From JANOYJ01 sp963792485 (lineage in GTDB: Bacteria > Pseudomonadota > Alphaproteobacteria > Rhizobiales > Rhizobiaceae), in the NCBI GenBank assembly GCA_963792485.1, contig CAWBWL010000001.1, positions 310,001 through 374,000 of the forward strand: a DNA stretch of 64,000 nt. The letters run 5' to 3'. How positions within the stretch are numbered: the stretch's first letter is position 1; each line of letters starts with the position of its first letter. The position numbers and the translations under genes were made by a program. Below, piece after piece: positions 43,403-51,725 of the stretch. The notes beneath the pieces are model-generated. The model saw only the letters and a list, made by a program, of their open reading frames with translations, made no database searches and was not told where the DNA came from.

Positions 43403-43506
43403 AATTATACGGAATTTCCGAAATATGACTTCATGAAATGGCTTATTATCAGATATTTCCGCAAATGCTACGCTGGGCGACGCTTTAAAATCACGGAGCC
43501 TACACA
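43403..43506. promoter_or_regulatory. Divergent promoter region with LysR-like sites
   Basis: The 104-base gap between LysR and MFS genes holds an 11-base palindrome CGGAATTTCCG (43410-43420) and a related ATATTTCCGCAAAT (about 43453-43466). Both contain the T-N11-A spacing typical of LysR boxes. The rest is AT-rich and suits overlapping promoters. The MFS ATG follows CGGAGC. Confidence 0.55.
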
Positions 43507-44709
43507 ATGGAAACCATCGTACCCCAATCAACCCGCATGCCTCTCGCGGTTTGGGTTCTCACACTTTCCGCATTTGCCATTGGCACGGCAGAATTCGTCG
43601 TCGCAGGCATTTTGACCCAAGTGGCTGACACGCTTGGCATCAGCGATGGTCAGGCCGGCAATCTGATTACGGCCTATGCCATGGCCATCGTCATTGGCGG
43701 CCCATTGCTCACGTTGGGTCTGGCGCGATTTGAGCGCAAGACAGTGTTGCTCGGGCTGATGACCCTGTTCGTCATCGGCAATGTCATCTCTGCAACAACC
43801 AATGACTATTCGCTCCTGCTCGCCAGCCGCGTGATCACGGGCCTCACGCAAGGACCTTTCTACGGCATTGGCGCCGTGATGGCCGCCGGCCTCGTGTCTG
43901 AAAAGGTGGCCGGGCGCGCTGTTGGGCAGATGTTTGCGGGCCTCACCCTCGCCAATGTGTTGGGCGTGCCTGCGGGTGCCTGGATCGGCAATCAGTTCGG
44001 CTGGAACGTAACGTTCTGGGCAGTAGCTGTTCTCGGAGTCATGGCCACTGCCGCCATCATGATCGCTGTTCCGCGCGTGAGCATCGATGCCAAGCCTGTC
44101 TCCATCGGCGAACAACTGAGCGCCTTCGGCAACAGTCAGCTGTGGTTGAGCTTGCTGATCACGGTGTTTGGCTGGACCGGTTTCATGACCTTCTACGGCT
44201 ATATTTCGCCAGTCTCTCAGGATGTCGTTGGCTTGTCAGTGAATGCTGTCACCGCCTTGCTCGTGGTCGTGGGTGCCGGCCTTGTTATCGGCAACAATCT
44301 GGGCGGCCGTGCCGCTGACAGCAATCTCAATCGCGCCTTGATTGGCGGCATCGTGGCGATGATCATCTCGCTCGTTGTGGTCGGCATTTCAACCGGCAAC
44401 ACCTGGACCTATATTGCAGCGGCCATCATCTTCGGCATCGCTTCATTCGCCAATGTGCCGCCGATGCAGATGCGCGTCATGCGTCACAGCGGCAAAGCCC
44501 AGGAGCTGGCAGCAACCGCCAACATCTCCGCCTTCAACATCGCCAACGCCTTCGGCGGCATCATCGGTGGCTATGCGGTTGACCATGCAGAAGTTGGAGC
44601 AGGCATGGTGCCGTACCTCGCCGCTGTTGTGCCAGTGATTGGCTTGGTCATCGCGCTGGCCGCAGAGCAGGGCGCGTCGTCCGCGTCACCTGCAACAAAG
44701 CCAATCTGA
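43507..44709 (+). CDS. MFS transporter (DHA1/AraJ-like)
   Basis: A 400-aa drug/metabolite:H+ antiporter with about twelve helices. Signatures are WVLTLSAFAIGTAEFVVAGIL at helix 1, LGLARFERKTVLLG in the loop 2-3 and LASRVITGLTQGPFYGIGAVMAAGLV of motif C type. It belongs to the AraJ/YdhP group, used for sugar or drug efflux. First gene of an operon with the VOC and quinone reductase genes, spaced 14 and 18 bases apart, under the divergent LysR. The set suggests detoxification of an electrophile or drug. Confidence 0.88.
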   Translation: METIVPQSTRMPLAVWVLTLSAFAIGTAEFVVAGILTQVADTLGISDGQAGNLITAYAMAIVIGGPLLTLGLARFERKTVLLGLMTLFVIGNVISATTNDYSLLLASRVITGLTQGPFYGIGAVMAAGLVSEKVAGRAVGQMFAGLTLANVLGVPAGAWIGNQFGWNVTFWAVAVLGVMATAAIMIAVPRVSIDAKPVSIGEQLSAFGNSQLWLSLLITVFGWTGFMTFYGYISPVSQDVVGLSVNAVTALLVVVGAGLVIGNNLGGRAADSNLNRALIGGIVAMIISLVVVGISTGNTWTYIAAAIIFGIASFANVPPMQMRVMRHSGKAQELAATANISAFNIANAFGGIIGGYAVDHAEVGAGMVPYLAAVVPVIGLVIALAAEQGASSASPATKPI

Positions 44710-44723
44710 GAGGAGTGAAGCTC

Positions 44724-45101
44724 ATGCACATCGATCACGTCACCATCCGTACCCGCGCCATCAGCCAAACCCGCGACTTCTTTGTGGACCTGTTTGATCT
44801 TGCGGAGGGTTCGCGGCCACAAGCCATCCAGCGCATCCCGGGTGTGTGGCTCTATGCAAACGACAAGCCGCTGGTTCACATCATCGGTTCGTTCGGTGGC
44901 AGCGCAGAACCACAAGCGGAAGCTATCGATCATGTTGGCTTGAAGCTCGAAGGCTACGCAGAATTTCGAAAGAAACTTGAGGCCCGCAACATAGCCTACT
45001 CAACCATGGACCTCGCGGAGATCCAGGAGCGCCGCCTGTTCTTCCGCGCGCCGGGCGGCCCTTTGCTGGAAGCTGTATTTTCTGAACCTATCAACTCATA
45101 G
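44724..45101 (+). CDS. VOC family protein (glyoxalase/bleomycin-resistance fold)
   Basis: A 125-aa metal-dependent fold protein. It begins MHIDHVTIRTRAISQTRDFFVDLFDL, has VWLYANDKPLVHIIG, then DHVGLKLEGYAEFRKKLE and ERRLFFRAPGGPLLEAVF. Metal ligands would be His5, His57-type and the late Glu. GAGAGGAG lies before the ATG at 44724; the upstream GTG at 44715 is less likely. Second gene of the LysR-controlled operon. Confidence 0.87.
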   Translation: MHIDHVTIRTRAISQTRDFFVDLFDLAEGSRPQAIQRIPGVWLYANDKPLVHIIGSFGGSAEPQAEAIDHVGLKLEGYAEFRKKLEARNIAYSTMDLAEIQERRLFFRAPGGPLLEAVFSEPINS

Positions 45102-45119
45102 ACATAAGGAACCCATGTC

Positions 45120-46133
45120 ATGAAATCCGTCGGCTACAAAACACCAGGCCCCATCACTGCACCAAACGCATTCGTCGATTTCGCAACGACAAAGCCAACA
45201 CCAAAAGGCCACGACATTCTGGTTGAGGTGAAGGCGATATCGGTCAATCCCGTCGATGTGAAAATCCGTGCCAGCGGCAAACCGGCTGGCAATGAACACG
45301 AGGTCCTCGGCTGGGACGCCGCCGGCGTCGTTGTCGAAACCGGCTCCGATGTCACGCTGTTCAAGAAAGGTGACGCCGTGTGGTACGCAGGCTCCATCAC
45401 AAGGCCTGGCACCAACAGCGAGTTCCACCTCGTTGATGAGCGCATCGTCGGCAGCAAGCCGAAATCTGTGGGCTTCGCAGAAGCCGCCGCATTGCCACTC
45501 ACCGCGATTACTGCTTGGGAAATGCTGTTCGATCGCCTCGATATTCGCAAAGCTGTGCCGGGTGCAACCAACGCCATTGTGATCATCGGGGGTGCCGGTG
45601 GCGTGGGATCAATCGCCATCCAGCTGGTGAAAGCCCTGACCAATGTCAAAGTCATCGCCACCGCATCGCGGCCCGACACAGTGGCCTGGGTCAAGTCTCT
45701 GGGGGCAGATCACGTCATTGATCACACCAAGCTGCTTGCTGCAGAAATCGCAAGCCTCAGTATCGGAGCACCGGGCTTTGTATTTTCGACCAATCAGACC
45801 GATCACCACTTCGATCAGATCGTCGAACTCATTGCCCCACAGGGCCGCTTCGGCCTGATCGACGATCCAGACGCGATCGACGTTCGCAAGATGAAGCGCA
45901 AGGCCGTGTCAACGCATTGGGAGCTGATTTTCACCCGCTCGATGTTTGGCACTGCCGACATGATTGAACAGCACCACCTGCTCAATGAAGTGTCAAAACT
46001 CGTCGATGGCGGCAAGATCAAGACCACGCTGTCGGAGAATTTCGGCACCATCAACGCCGCAAATCTGAAACGCGCCCACGAATTCATCGAAACCGGCCGC
46101 GCCAAAGGCAAGGTCGTGCTGGAGGGGTTCTAG
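45120..46133 (+). CDS. MDR-type quinone reductase / alcohol dehydrogenase-like
   Basis: A 337-aa oxidoreductase of the medium-chain dehydrogenase/reductase superfamily. VEVKAISVNPVDVKIR, EHEVLGWDAAGVVVETGSDV and FHLVDERIVGSKPKSVGFAEAAALPLTAITAWEML place it in the ZADH/quinone reductase subgroup. The nucleotide motif is IIGGAGGVGSIAIQLVKAL. No cysteine zinc ligands were seen, so a zinc-free, NADPH-using reductase is likely. Third gene of the LysR-controlled set; may reduce an enone or quinone made or transported by the others. Confidence 0.87.
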   Translation: MKSVGYKTPGPITAPNAFVDFATTKPTPKGHDILVEVKAISVNPVDVKIRASGKPAGNEHEVLGWDAAGVVVETGSDVTLFKKGDAVWYAGSITRPGTNSEFHLVDERIVGSKPKSVGFAEAAALPLTAITAWEMLFDRLDIRKAVPGATNAIVIIGGAGGVGSIAIQLVKALTNVKVIATASRPDTVAWVKSLGADHVIDHTKLLAAEIASLSIGAPGFVFSTNQTDHHFDQIVELIAPQGRFGLIDDPDAIDVRKMKRKAVSTHWELIFTRSMFGTADMIEQHHLLNEVSKLVDGGKIKTTLSENFGTINAANLKRAHEFIETGRAKGKVVLEGF

Positions 46134-46298
46134 AGGTCAGGAGCAGGACAGAAGAACGACTGTCCCGATTCATAGACCTGCAGCCCGTGGTTATCTGGAC
46201 AATCCAACTGTCTGCTCCCCGCTTTTGCGAGTGACATTCTTGCAAAACACGCGGTTTGCTGCGCAATGTCAGCGCATGCCGGGTTTCATTTCCTCATC

Positions 46299-46964
46299 AT
46301 GACCGCACTTTTCCGCCGCGATCTCCTTCTGGCTTTTCGCTCCGGCAGCGGCGCGCTGACGGGTGTCATCTTCTTTTTGTCGGTCATCGCCGTTGTCCCG
46401 TTCGGCATCGGTCCGGACCTCAAGCTCCTCGCCCGCATCGGCCCGGCCATCATCTGGATTGGCGCTCTGCTGGCAACACTGCTTGGCCTGGACCGGCTGT
46501 TTCAGGCTGATCGAGAGGACGGCTCGCTCGACGTCATAATTCTGCGGGGCGACCACGTCTCGCTCGTGCTGAGCTGCCTGGTGAAATGCCTCGCGCATTG
46601 GACAACGACCTGCCTGCCATTGGTCATTGCCGCACCCTTATTAGGCCTCTTGATGAACATGGAGCTGCCAGCAATCATGGCGGTGACACTGACGCTGCTC
46701 GCAGGCACCCCCGCGCTCGCCTGCATCGGCGCGGCGGGCGCGGCTCTCGCAGTTTCGCTGCCGCGCGGCGGGCTGCTGATTTCCGTGCTCGTCCTGCCGC
46801 TCGCCATCCCGGTGCTGATCTTTGGTGTATCTGCCAGCTATGGCGCAGTCGAAGACCCCGCGCCGTTCACCGCGCCGTTCCTGATTCTTGTGGCGCTCAG
46901 CTTGTTTTTTGCCGTAGTCGGGCCATTGGCCGCCGCGCTGGCGCTCAGATCCGCCAGCGACTGA
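46299..46964 (+). CDS. ccmB: Heme exporter protein CcmB
   Basis: Membrane subunit of the CcmAB heme/holocytochrome c maturation transporter. 221 aa with six helices. Family pattern MTALFRRDLLLAFRSGSGALTGVIFFLSVIAVVPFGIGPDLKLLARIGPAIIWIGALLATLLGLDRLF is typical, with REDGSLDVIILRG. ccmA, which normally precedes and overlaps it, is not here. An upstream open frame extends to 46266. The neighbouring ccmC is about 1.4 kb away with two opposite-strand genes between, so the operon is disrupted. The 46134-46298 interval shows no gene. Confidence 0.93.
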   Translation: MTALFRRDLLLAFRSGSGALTGVIFFLSVIAVVPFGIGPDLKLLARIGPAIIWIGALLATLLGLDRLFQADREDGSLDVIILRGDHVSLVLSCLVKCLAHWTTTCLPLVIAAPLLGLLMNMELPAIMAVTLTLLAGTPALACIGAAGAALAVSLPRGGLLISVLVLPLAIPVLIFGVSASYGAVEDPAPFTAPFLILVALSLFFAVVGPLAAALALRSASD

Positions 46965-46974
46965 CCCGCCCGCA

Positions 46975-47379
46975 TCAGCGTGCGAGCCACCACATCGCCG
47001 CAAGCGCGCCCAGCCAGGCGGACAGGCCTGAAATGACCACGCCCCAGATCAAATCGGTCAGGACAAGATTAATGTGCCAGTCGCGCATGATCGTATAGCT
47101 GGTCATTTCGTAACAGCCATAGGCAATCAAGCCGATCAGCGCGCCATTCACAAGCGCCGTGACCGCCGAACCATCCCGGATGGCGGGCAGTCCGGCAAAA
47201 TAAACCAGCCCGCCGATATGGATCAGGTAAAACAGAAAGGCCGGCGTCAGCCGCAAGCTGTCGACCATCTGTGCGCCAAGATGTTTCTGAAACAGCGGGC
47301 GCATCACTGCCGGGATCATGAAAAAATCGCCCGCAAGAAAAACCAGGCCGGTGACAACCGCCAGAATCGCCAATGACAT
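46975..47379 (-). CDS. DUF2177 family membrane protein
   Basis: A 134-aa inner-membrane protein with four helices. The DUF2177 signature appears in LAGDFFMIPAVMRPLFQKHLG and NGALIGLIAYGCYEMTSYTIMRDWHINLVLTDLIWGVVISGLSAW. The function is unknown. GGGAGAAG precedes the ATG at 47379; an extension to 47406 is less likely. With the TSUP gene it forms an opposite-strand pair interrupting the ccm operon. Confidence 0.85.
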   Translation of the reverse strand: MSLAILAVVTGLVFLAGDFFMIPAVMRPLFQKHLGAQMVDSLRLTPAFLFYLIHIGGLVYFAGLPAIRDGSAVTALVNGALIGLIAYGCYEMTSYTIMRDWHINLVLTDLIWGVVISGLSAWLGALAAMWWLAR

Positions 47380-47478
47380 GAACTTCTCCCTGTTCTGCAA
47401 AGCCAATTAGCGCAGAACCAGGCCGCGCACAGCGCGTTCGGCTCACTTTTGTGTTGGAACAATTGCGGGCTGTTTAAA

Positions 47479-48243
47479 TCAGTGCAGAACACCATCAAAG
47501 AGCGGCAGTGTCACAATCGCCACGACCAGAATGATCAGAAAGGCAATGCGCCGAAACGAAGCATCGGATGCCCGGCCAAAAAGATGCTGTCCGGCGATCA
47601 GCCCCACGCCATAGGCGGGGGCGCTGATGAGGGCGGTCAGCACAGCCTGAATGTGGAACAGGCCTGAGATGAACATCGCTGCGCCCGAAAAGAGTGTCGT
47701 GATGAAAAACAGGACAATAGTGTTCGCCCGTATCAGCCAAGCAGGGTCTGAGCCCGCCAGCCAGTAGACCAGCACCGGCGGACCAGACAGCTGCGCCGCG
47801 CCGCCGAACAGGCCGGACACGCCGCCGACCGCCAAGGACAGCGGCAGAGGCCGCGCGCCATGATAGCGCCAGCCGCTCCATAACACAGCGACGGTCACAA
47901 GGATGAAGCCGGATATCAGCCAGCGCAGCAGCTCAGTATCGCCATGTTTCAGGAACCAGACTCCAAATCCGACAGTGGCCGCGTATCCGGACGCCACCGG
48001 GAGAACGCTCTTCCAGTCCGTCTTTTTCAATGCGGGCATGACAATCGGCAGCGAGGGAATTGTGTCCATCGTCCAGAGAATAATGACCGCAATCTGCGGG
48101 CCGACCATGAGGCTGGCGGCGGGAACATAAATCATCGCAGCGCCAAACCCCGCAAAGCCACGCACCAGCCCAGCCACAAAGGCGAGGGCTGTCAGCGCTG
48201 CGAGGGTTGAAAACTCGAATGGCAGGAACATCACTCGGGTCAT
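47479..48243 (-). CDS. TSUP family transporter (TauE/SafE-like)
   Basis: A 254-aa membrane protein with about eight helices of the sulfite exporter/TauE family. Typical motifs are LVRGFAGFGAAMIYVPAASLMVGPQIAVIILWTMD near the start and VGGVSGLFGGAAQLSGPPVLVYWLAG in the middle. Substrates in the family are sulfonates or sulfite; here unknown. The frame runs to 48387 but overlaps ccmC's start; ATG at 48243 or 48231 is more plausible. Divergent from ccmC. Confidence 0.85.
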   Translation of the reverse strand: MTRVMFLPFEFSTLAALTALAFVAGLVRGFAGFGAAMIYVPAASLMVGPQIAVIILWTMDTIPSLPIVMPALKKTDWKSVLPVASGYAATVGFGVWFLKHGDTELLRWLISGFILVTVAVLWSGWRYHGARPLPLSLAVGGVSGLFGGAAQLSGPPVLVYWLAGSDPAWLIRANTIVLFFITTLFSGAAMFISGLFHIQAVLTALISAPAYGVGLIAGQHLFGRASDASFRRIAFLIILVVAIVTLPLFDGVLH

Positions 48244-48359
48244 TTCGACAAGCGCCGCGCGAGTCAAGACGCGCCTAGTCGTCAACTTGCTGCCAAGGTC
48301 TGATGTCACAATTACGTGGATCAATTGCGAAGCAATCGCCGGACCGCTAAGAAACGCCC

Positions 48360-49121
48360 ATGACAGATTTGAGCCCCACACTCGCAAACCGCCTCACCGG
48401 CCTCGCCAACCCGACGCGCTTTCTGGCGCTCGCGGGAGCGTTGCTGCCATGGCTCGCCGCCATTTCCGCGCTCCTCCTCGCCGTCGGCCTCTATCTGTCC
48501 TTCACCGCGCCCGAGGATTATCAGCAGGGCGCGACCGTGCGCATCATGTTCATCCACGTGCCGTTTGCCTGGCTCTCCATGATGTGCTGGGGCGTCATGG
48601 CGCTGGCGGCGCTGGGCACACTGATCTGGCGGCATCCGCTCGCCGATGTCGCCGCCAAGGCTGCAGCGCCCATCGGCGCAGGGTTCACGCTTCTGGCGCT
48701 ATCGACCGGCTCGCTCTGGGGCAAGCCGATGTGGGGGACGTATTGGGTCTGGGATGCGCGGCTCACTTCCGTGTTCGTGCTGTTCCTCATGTATCTCGGC
48801 GTCATCGCCCTGACCCGCGCTATTGAGGACGCTTCGCAATCCGCCCGCGCCGCCGCGATTCTCATTCTGGTCGGCGCGGTTAATCTGCCGATCATCAAAT
48901 TCTCGGTCAATTGGTGGAACACGCTGCACCAGCCCGCCGCCGTGTTCCGCATGGACGGGCCGACCATCCATCCGGCCCTGCTTTGGCCGCTCGCCATCAT
49001 GGCGCTGGGCTTCACCTTCCTGTTCTTCTCGCTGCACATCGCCGCCATGCGCAACGAAATCTGGTCGCGCCGCATATCGGCGATGCGCCGTATTGCGGCG
49101 CGCGGTGAGGACCTGAAATGA
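48360..49121 (+). CDS. ccmC: Heme transporter/assembly protein CcmC
   Basis: Inner-membrane protein that delivers heme to CcmE. 253 aa with six helices. The tryptophan-rich WWD signature reads WGKPMWGTYWVWDARLTSVFVLFLMYLG, and the conserved His pair lies in MFIHVPFAWLSM and WWNTLHQPAAVFRMDGPTIHP. Its stop overlaps the ccmD start (ATGA). A promoter must lie in the 116 bases between it and the divergent TSUP gene. Confidence 0.95.
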   Translation: MTDLSPTLANRLTGLANPTRFLALAGALLPWLAAISALLLAVGLYLSFTAPEDYQQGATVRIMFIHVPFAWLSMMCWGVMALAALGTLIWRHPLADVAAKAAAPIGAGFTLLALSTGSLWGKPMWGTYWVWDARLTSVFVLFLMYLGVIALTRAIEDASQSARAAAILILVGAVNLPIIKFSVNWWNTLHQPAAVFRMDGPTIHPALLWPLAIMALGFTFLFFSLHIAAMRNEIWSRRISAMRRIAARGEDLK

Positions 49122-49276
49122 GCGGACATGCAGGATTTGTCATCGCCGCCTATTCGGCAAGCGCTTTGGTCATTGGCGCTCTCATTCTGTGGATTGCGCT
49201 GACTCAGCGCGCGCGCCGTGCAGAACTCGCAGCGCTTGAACAGGCCGGCATCAAGCGCCGGTCCGCCTTGTCATGA
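49118..49276 (+). CDS. ccmD: Heme exporter protein CcmD
   Basis: A 52-aa single-span membrane protein, adaptor of the CcmABCE heme complex. GHAGFVIAAYSASALVIGALILW is the short periplasmic turn plus helix, then LTQRARRAELAALEQAGIKRR is the basic cytoplasmic tail. It overlaps ccmC and ccmG by ATGA, so all three are coupled. Its identity rests on size, pattern and position. Confidence 0.92.
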   Translation: MSGHAGFVIAAYSASALVIGALILWIALTQRARRAELAALEQAGIKRRSALS

Positions 49277-49845
49277 GCGAAAGTCCTGTAACGAAACCGG
49301 CACGCCGCAATTTGCTGGCGCTTCTGCCGCTGGTTTTGTTTGCGGCGCTGTCCGGCGTGTTTTTGATGCAGCTGATGTCCGGCCGCGATACGCAAACTTT
49401 GCCCTCCGCGCTCATCGGCCAGCCCGCGCCAAAAACCAGCCTTCCGCCCATTCTCGCACTTGAATCCATGCCCGGAATTGCGCCTGACGACCTCAAGGGC
49501 AAGGTCACTGTCCTCAACATCTTCGCCTCCTGGTGCGGACCCTGCCGCGACGAGCATCCTGTGCTGATGGAGCTCGCAAAAGATGGGCGCTTCCAGCTCA
49601 TTGGCGTCAACTACAAAGACAAGCCGGAGAATGCCGCCGCTTTCCTGAATGAACTGGGCAATCCTTTCGCGAAGATTGGCTCGGACGTGTCGGGCCGGGC
49701 CGGAATTGACTGGGGCGTCTATGGCGTGCCGGAGACTTATGTGATCGGGCCCGACGGCGTGATCCGCTACAAACATGTCGGGCCGCTGGATACGGAGAGC
49801 GCGAAGATGCTGGTTGACGAGGCAGCGAAGGCGGCAGCGCCTTGA
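49273..49845 (+). CDS. ccmG: Thiol:disulfide interchange protein CcmG/DsbE
   Basis: A 190-aa membrane-anchored thioredoxin-like protein that reduces apocytochrome c cysteines. One N-terminal helix (residues about 13-33) anchors it. The redox motif is NIFASWCGPCRDEHP (Cys88 and Cys91), with GVPETYVIGPDGVIRYKHVGPL holding the cis-proline loop. Start overlaps ccmD; stop overlaps the DUF2332 gene (TTGAGCG with ATG-less start). Confidence 0.95.
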   Translation: MSESPVTKPARRNLLALLPLVLFAALSGVFLMQLMSGRDTQTLPSALIGQPAPKTSLPPILALESMPGIAPDDLKGKVTVLNIFASWCGPCRDEHPVLMELAKDGRFQLIGVNYKDKPENAAAFLNELGNPFAKIGSDVSGRAGIDWGVYGVPETYVIGPDGVIRYKHVGPLDTESAKMLVDEAAKAAAP

Positions 49846-50869
49846 GCGCCGCCGTCGCCGCGCTTTTCGAGCAGCAAGCCAAGACCTGTGACGAGATGGG
49901 CTCGCCCTTCACAGCGCGCATCATGCGCGCCTGCATCGCAGCGCTTGACGGGTCAACTGAGACGGGCAGGCGCGTTCTGGGCTGGAGGCCCGAGCCAAGC
50001 GACGTGATCGCGCTGCGGCTGGCCGGCGCACTGCATTGCCTGGCGCTGCAAGGGCGAGGCGCTGACCTTGCAAATGTCTATCCGCCGAACAGCGGAGGTG
50101 ACGTGGAAGAAGCCGTGGCGGCGGCTCTCAAGCGGCATGATGAATGGATCTGCGCATGGCTGGACAGCCCGCCACAGACAAACGAGACCGGACGCTCCGC
50201 CGTGCTGCTGCCGGGTTTCCTCGAAATCGCCCGGCGGACGCGATTGCCGCTGGCGCTGAACGAGATCGGCTCCAGCGCCGGACTGAACCTCTTCTTCGAT
50301 TATTTCCGCTACCGTTATGACAGCAAGGACTGGGGCGATCCGGCCTATCCGGTGACGCTTGTCCCGCAGCTGCGCGGCGCGGTTCCTGACCTTTCCGGCG
50401 CACTGACAATCGCCAGCCGCGCCGGCAGCGACATCGCCCCGCTCAATGTGCGCAATGAGAATGATCGCCTGCGCCTGCGCTCCTATATCTGGCCCGATCA
50501 AAGCGAGCGCCTCGCCCGGCTCGACGCGGCGCTGGCGGTCGCGCAGCAAGGCGGCTTTACGCTGGAAAGGGCGGACGCTGCCGATTTTGTTTCACGAAGA
50601 CTGGCCGCGCGCAAAGAGGGGCAGTGTTTTGTGCTGTTTCATTCGGTCGTCTGGCAATATCTGCCGGATGCCACGAGGCAAGCCATCGAAAACGCCATGC
50701 GAGTCGAAGGCGCGCGGGCAACGCCGAAGCGCCGCTGGCTTGGCTGCGCATGGAGACGTTGACCAGCGCCGACCCCTATCCGGTTTTGCAGCTGACGCTC
50801 TGGCCCGGCGGGCAGACGCGCATGCTGGCGTTGGCGGATTTTCATGGGCGGTGGCTGGAGTGGAAATGA
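49842..50869 (+). pseudogene. DUF2332 family protein (frameshift near C-terminus)
   Basis: A DUF2332 protein of about 342 aa if repaired. The first frame runs from a TTG start at 49842 through ALFEQQAKTCDEMGSPFTARIM, LNEIGSSAGLNLFFDYFRY, LRLRSYIWPDQSERLARLDAAL and VLFHSVVWQYLPDATRQAI to about 50725. The remainder EAPLAWLRMETLTS and LTLWPGGQTRMLALADFHGRWLEW is in the next frame. The span of 1028 bases is one short of 343 codons. The break is in GC-rich sequence near GGGCAACGCCG. Function of the family is unknown. A frameshift protein of 306 aa ending in nonsense is the alternative. Confidence 0.75.
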
Positions 50870-50882
50870 GGACAACTGAGTA

Positions 50883-50916
50883 TTGTGTTGACAAATGCAA
50901 CACAAGTGTGCATGAT
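50883..50916 (+). promoter_or_regulatory. Promoter/operator of DUF1778-GNAT module
   Basis: The -35 TTGACA (50888-50893) and -10 CATGAT (50911-50916) are 17 bases apart. Perfect 8-bp inverted repeats TTGTGTTG (50883-50890) and CAACACAA (50898-50905), seven bases apart, overlap the -35. This is a classic autoregulated antitoxin operator. The antitoxin ATG follows at 50923, only seven bases beyond the -10, so the message is leaderless or very short-leadered. Confidence 0.75.
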
Positions 50917-50922
50917 TTCGAG

Positions 50923-51201
50923 ATGACCCTCGAAACAGCAGATTCAAATTTCCATTTCAGAGTGCGTGCTGACGACAAGCATCTTGTTGACCGCGCCGCT
51001 GAGATTGTCGGCGCAAGTCGGTCCCAGTTTGTGATGTCGGCGGCAATTGAAAAGGCAAAAGACATACTCTTGGACCAATCCGTCATTCATATGAACACCA
51101 AGGACTTTAACGCCGTCCTCAAATGGCTTGACGGGCCAAAGTCTGAAGAGGAACTGGAAGGCGTCAAGCGCCTGATGAGCATTCGACCGCCGTGGAAGTA
51201 G
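50923..51201 (+). CDS. DUF1778 family antitoxin
   Basis: A 92-aa ribbon-helix-helix antitoxin (TacA-type). The RHH core is FHFRVRADDKHLVDRAAEIVGASRSQFVMSAAIEKAKDILLDQ, and the C-terminal toxin-binding region is VIHMNTKDFNAVLKWLDGP. It neutralises the downstream GNAT toxin and represses its own promoter. The toxin GTG start lies before its stop, ensuring coupling. Confidence 0.9.
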   Translation: MTLETADSNFHFRVRADDKHLVDRAAEIVGASRSQFVMSAAIEKAKDILLDQSVIHMNTKDFNAVLKWLDGPKSEEELEGVKRLMSIRPPWK

Positions 51202-51701
51202 GGCGCAGCTTCTCACAGCCGGAGCCATTGCAGAATATCCACGACATTTCGGGATTTGACTGCGGCGAGCCAACGCTGAACAGCTGGCTCACGACACGCG
51301 CCGCCAACAATATGGAGAGTCTGGCCAGCAGCACCTATGTTGTTCTGAGGCAGGGAAGCCGTGAAGTCTGCGGTTACTATTCTCTTTCGATGGGGCATCT
51401 GCTGCACGCCGAAGTCTCTTCGAAGCACCGGCGCAACATGCCGGAGCGAATTCCCTGCGCGTTGATTGGGCGGCTTGCCGTTGACTTGAAGTTCAAAGGC
51501 CTAGGGCTTGGGTCGTCGCTCTTGCAGGATGCGGTGTTCCGCGCGCGCCGCGCATCCAAATATGTTGCGGCGCGCTTCGTCATGCTTCATTCTTTGAACG
51601 ACAACGCCACACGGTTTTATGCCCGGCACGGGTTCCTTCCCCTGCGGGAAGGATCGCAGACATTGGGACTCGATCTCAATTTGTTCAAACCGGAGGAATA
51701 G
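51192..51701 (+). CDS. GNAT family toxin (TacT-like)
   Basis: A 169-aa acetyltransferase toxin of the TacT/AtaT class, which blocks translation by acetylating charged tRNA. Motifs are FDCGEPTLNSWLTTRAANNMES, VCGYYSLSMGHLLHAE, IGRLAVDLKFKGLGLGSSLLQDAVFRA (acetyl-CoA loop with KGLGLG) and RFYARHGFLPL. GTG start at 51192 overlaps the antitoxin end by ten bases. The antitoxin-toxin order is the normal one for this class. tRNA acetylation is inferred from the family. Confidence 0.9.
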   Translation: MEVGRSFSQPEPLQNIHDISGFDCGEPTLNSWLTTRAANNMESLASSTYVVLRQGSREVCGYYSLSMGHLLHAEVSSKHRRNMPERIPCALIGRLAVDLKFKGLGLGSSLLQDAVFRARRASKYVAARFVMLHSLNDNATRFYARHGFLPLREGSQTLGLDLNLFKPEE

Positions 51702-51725
51702 CGCCAGCATCCCATAGCTTGACCC

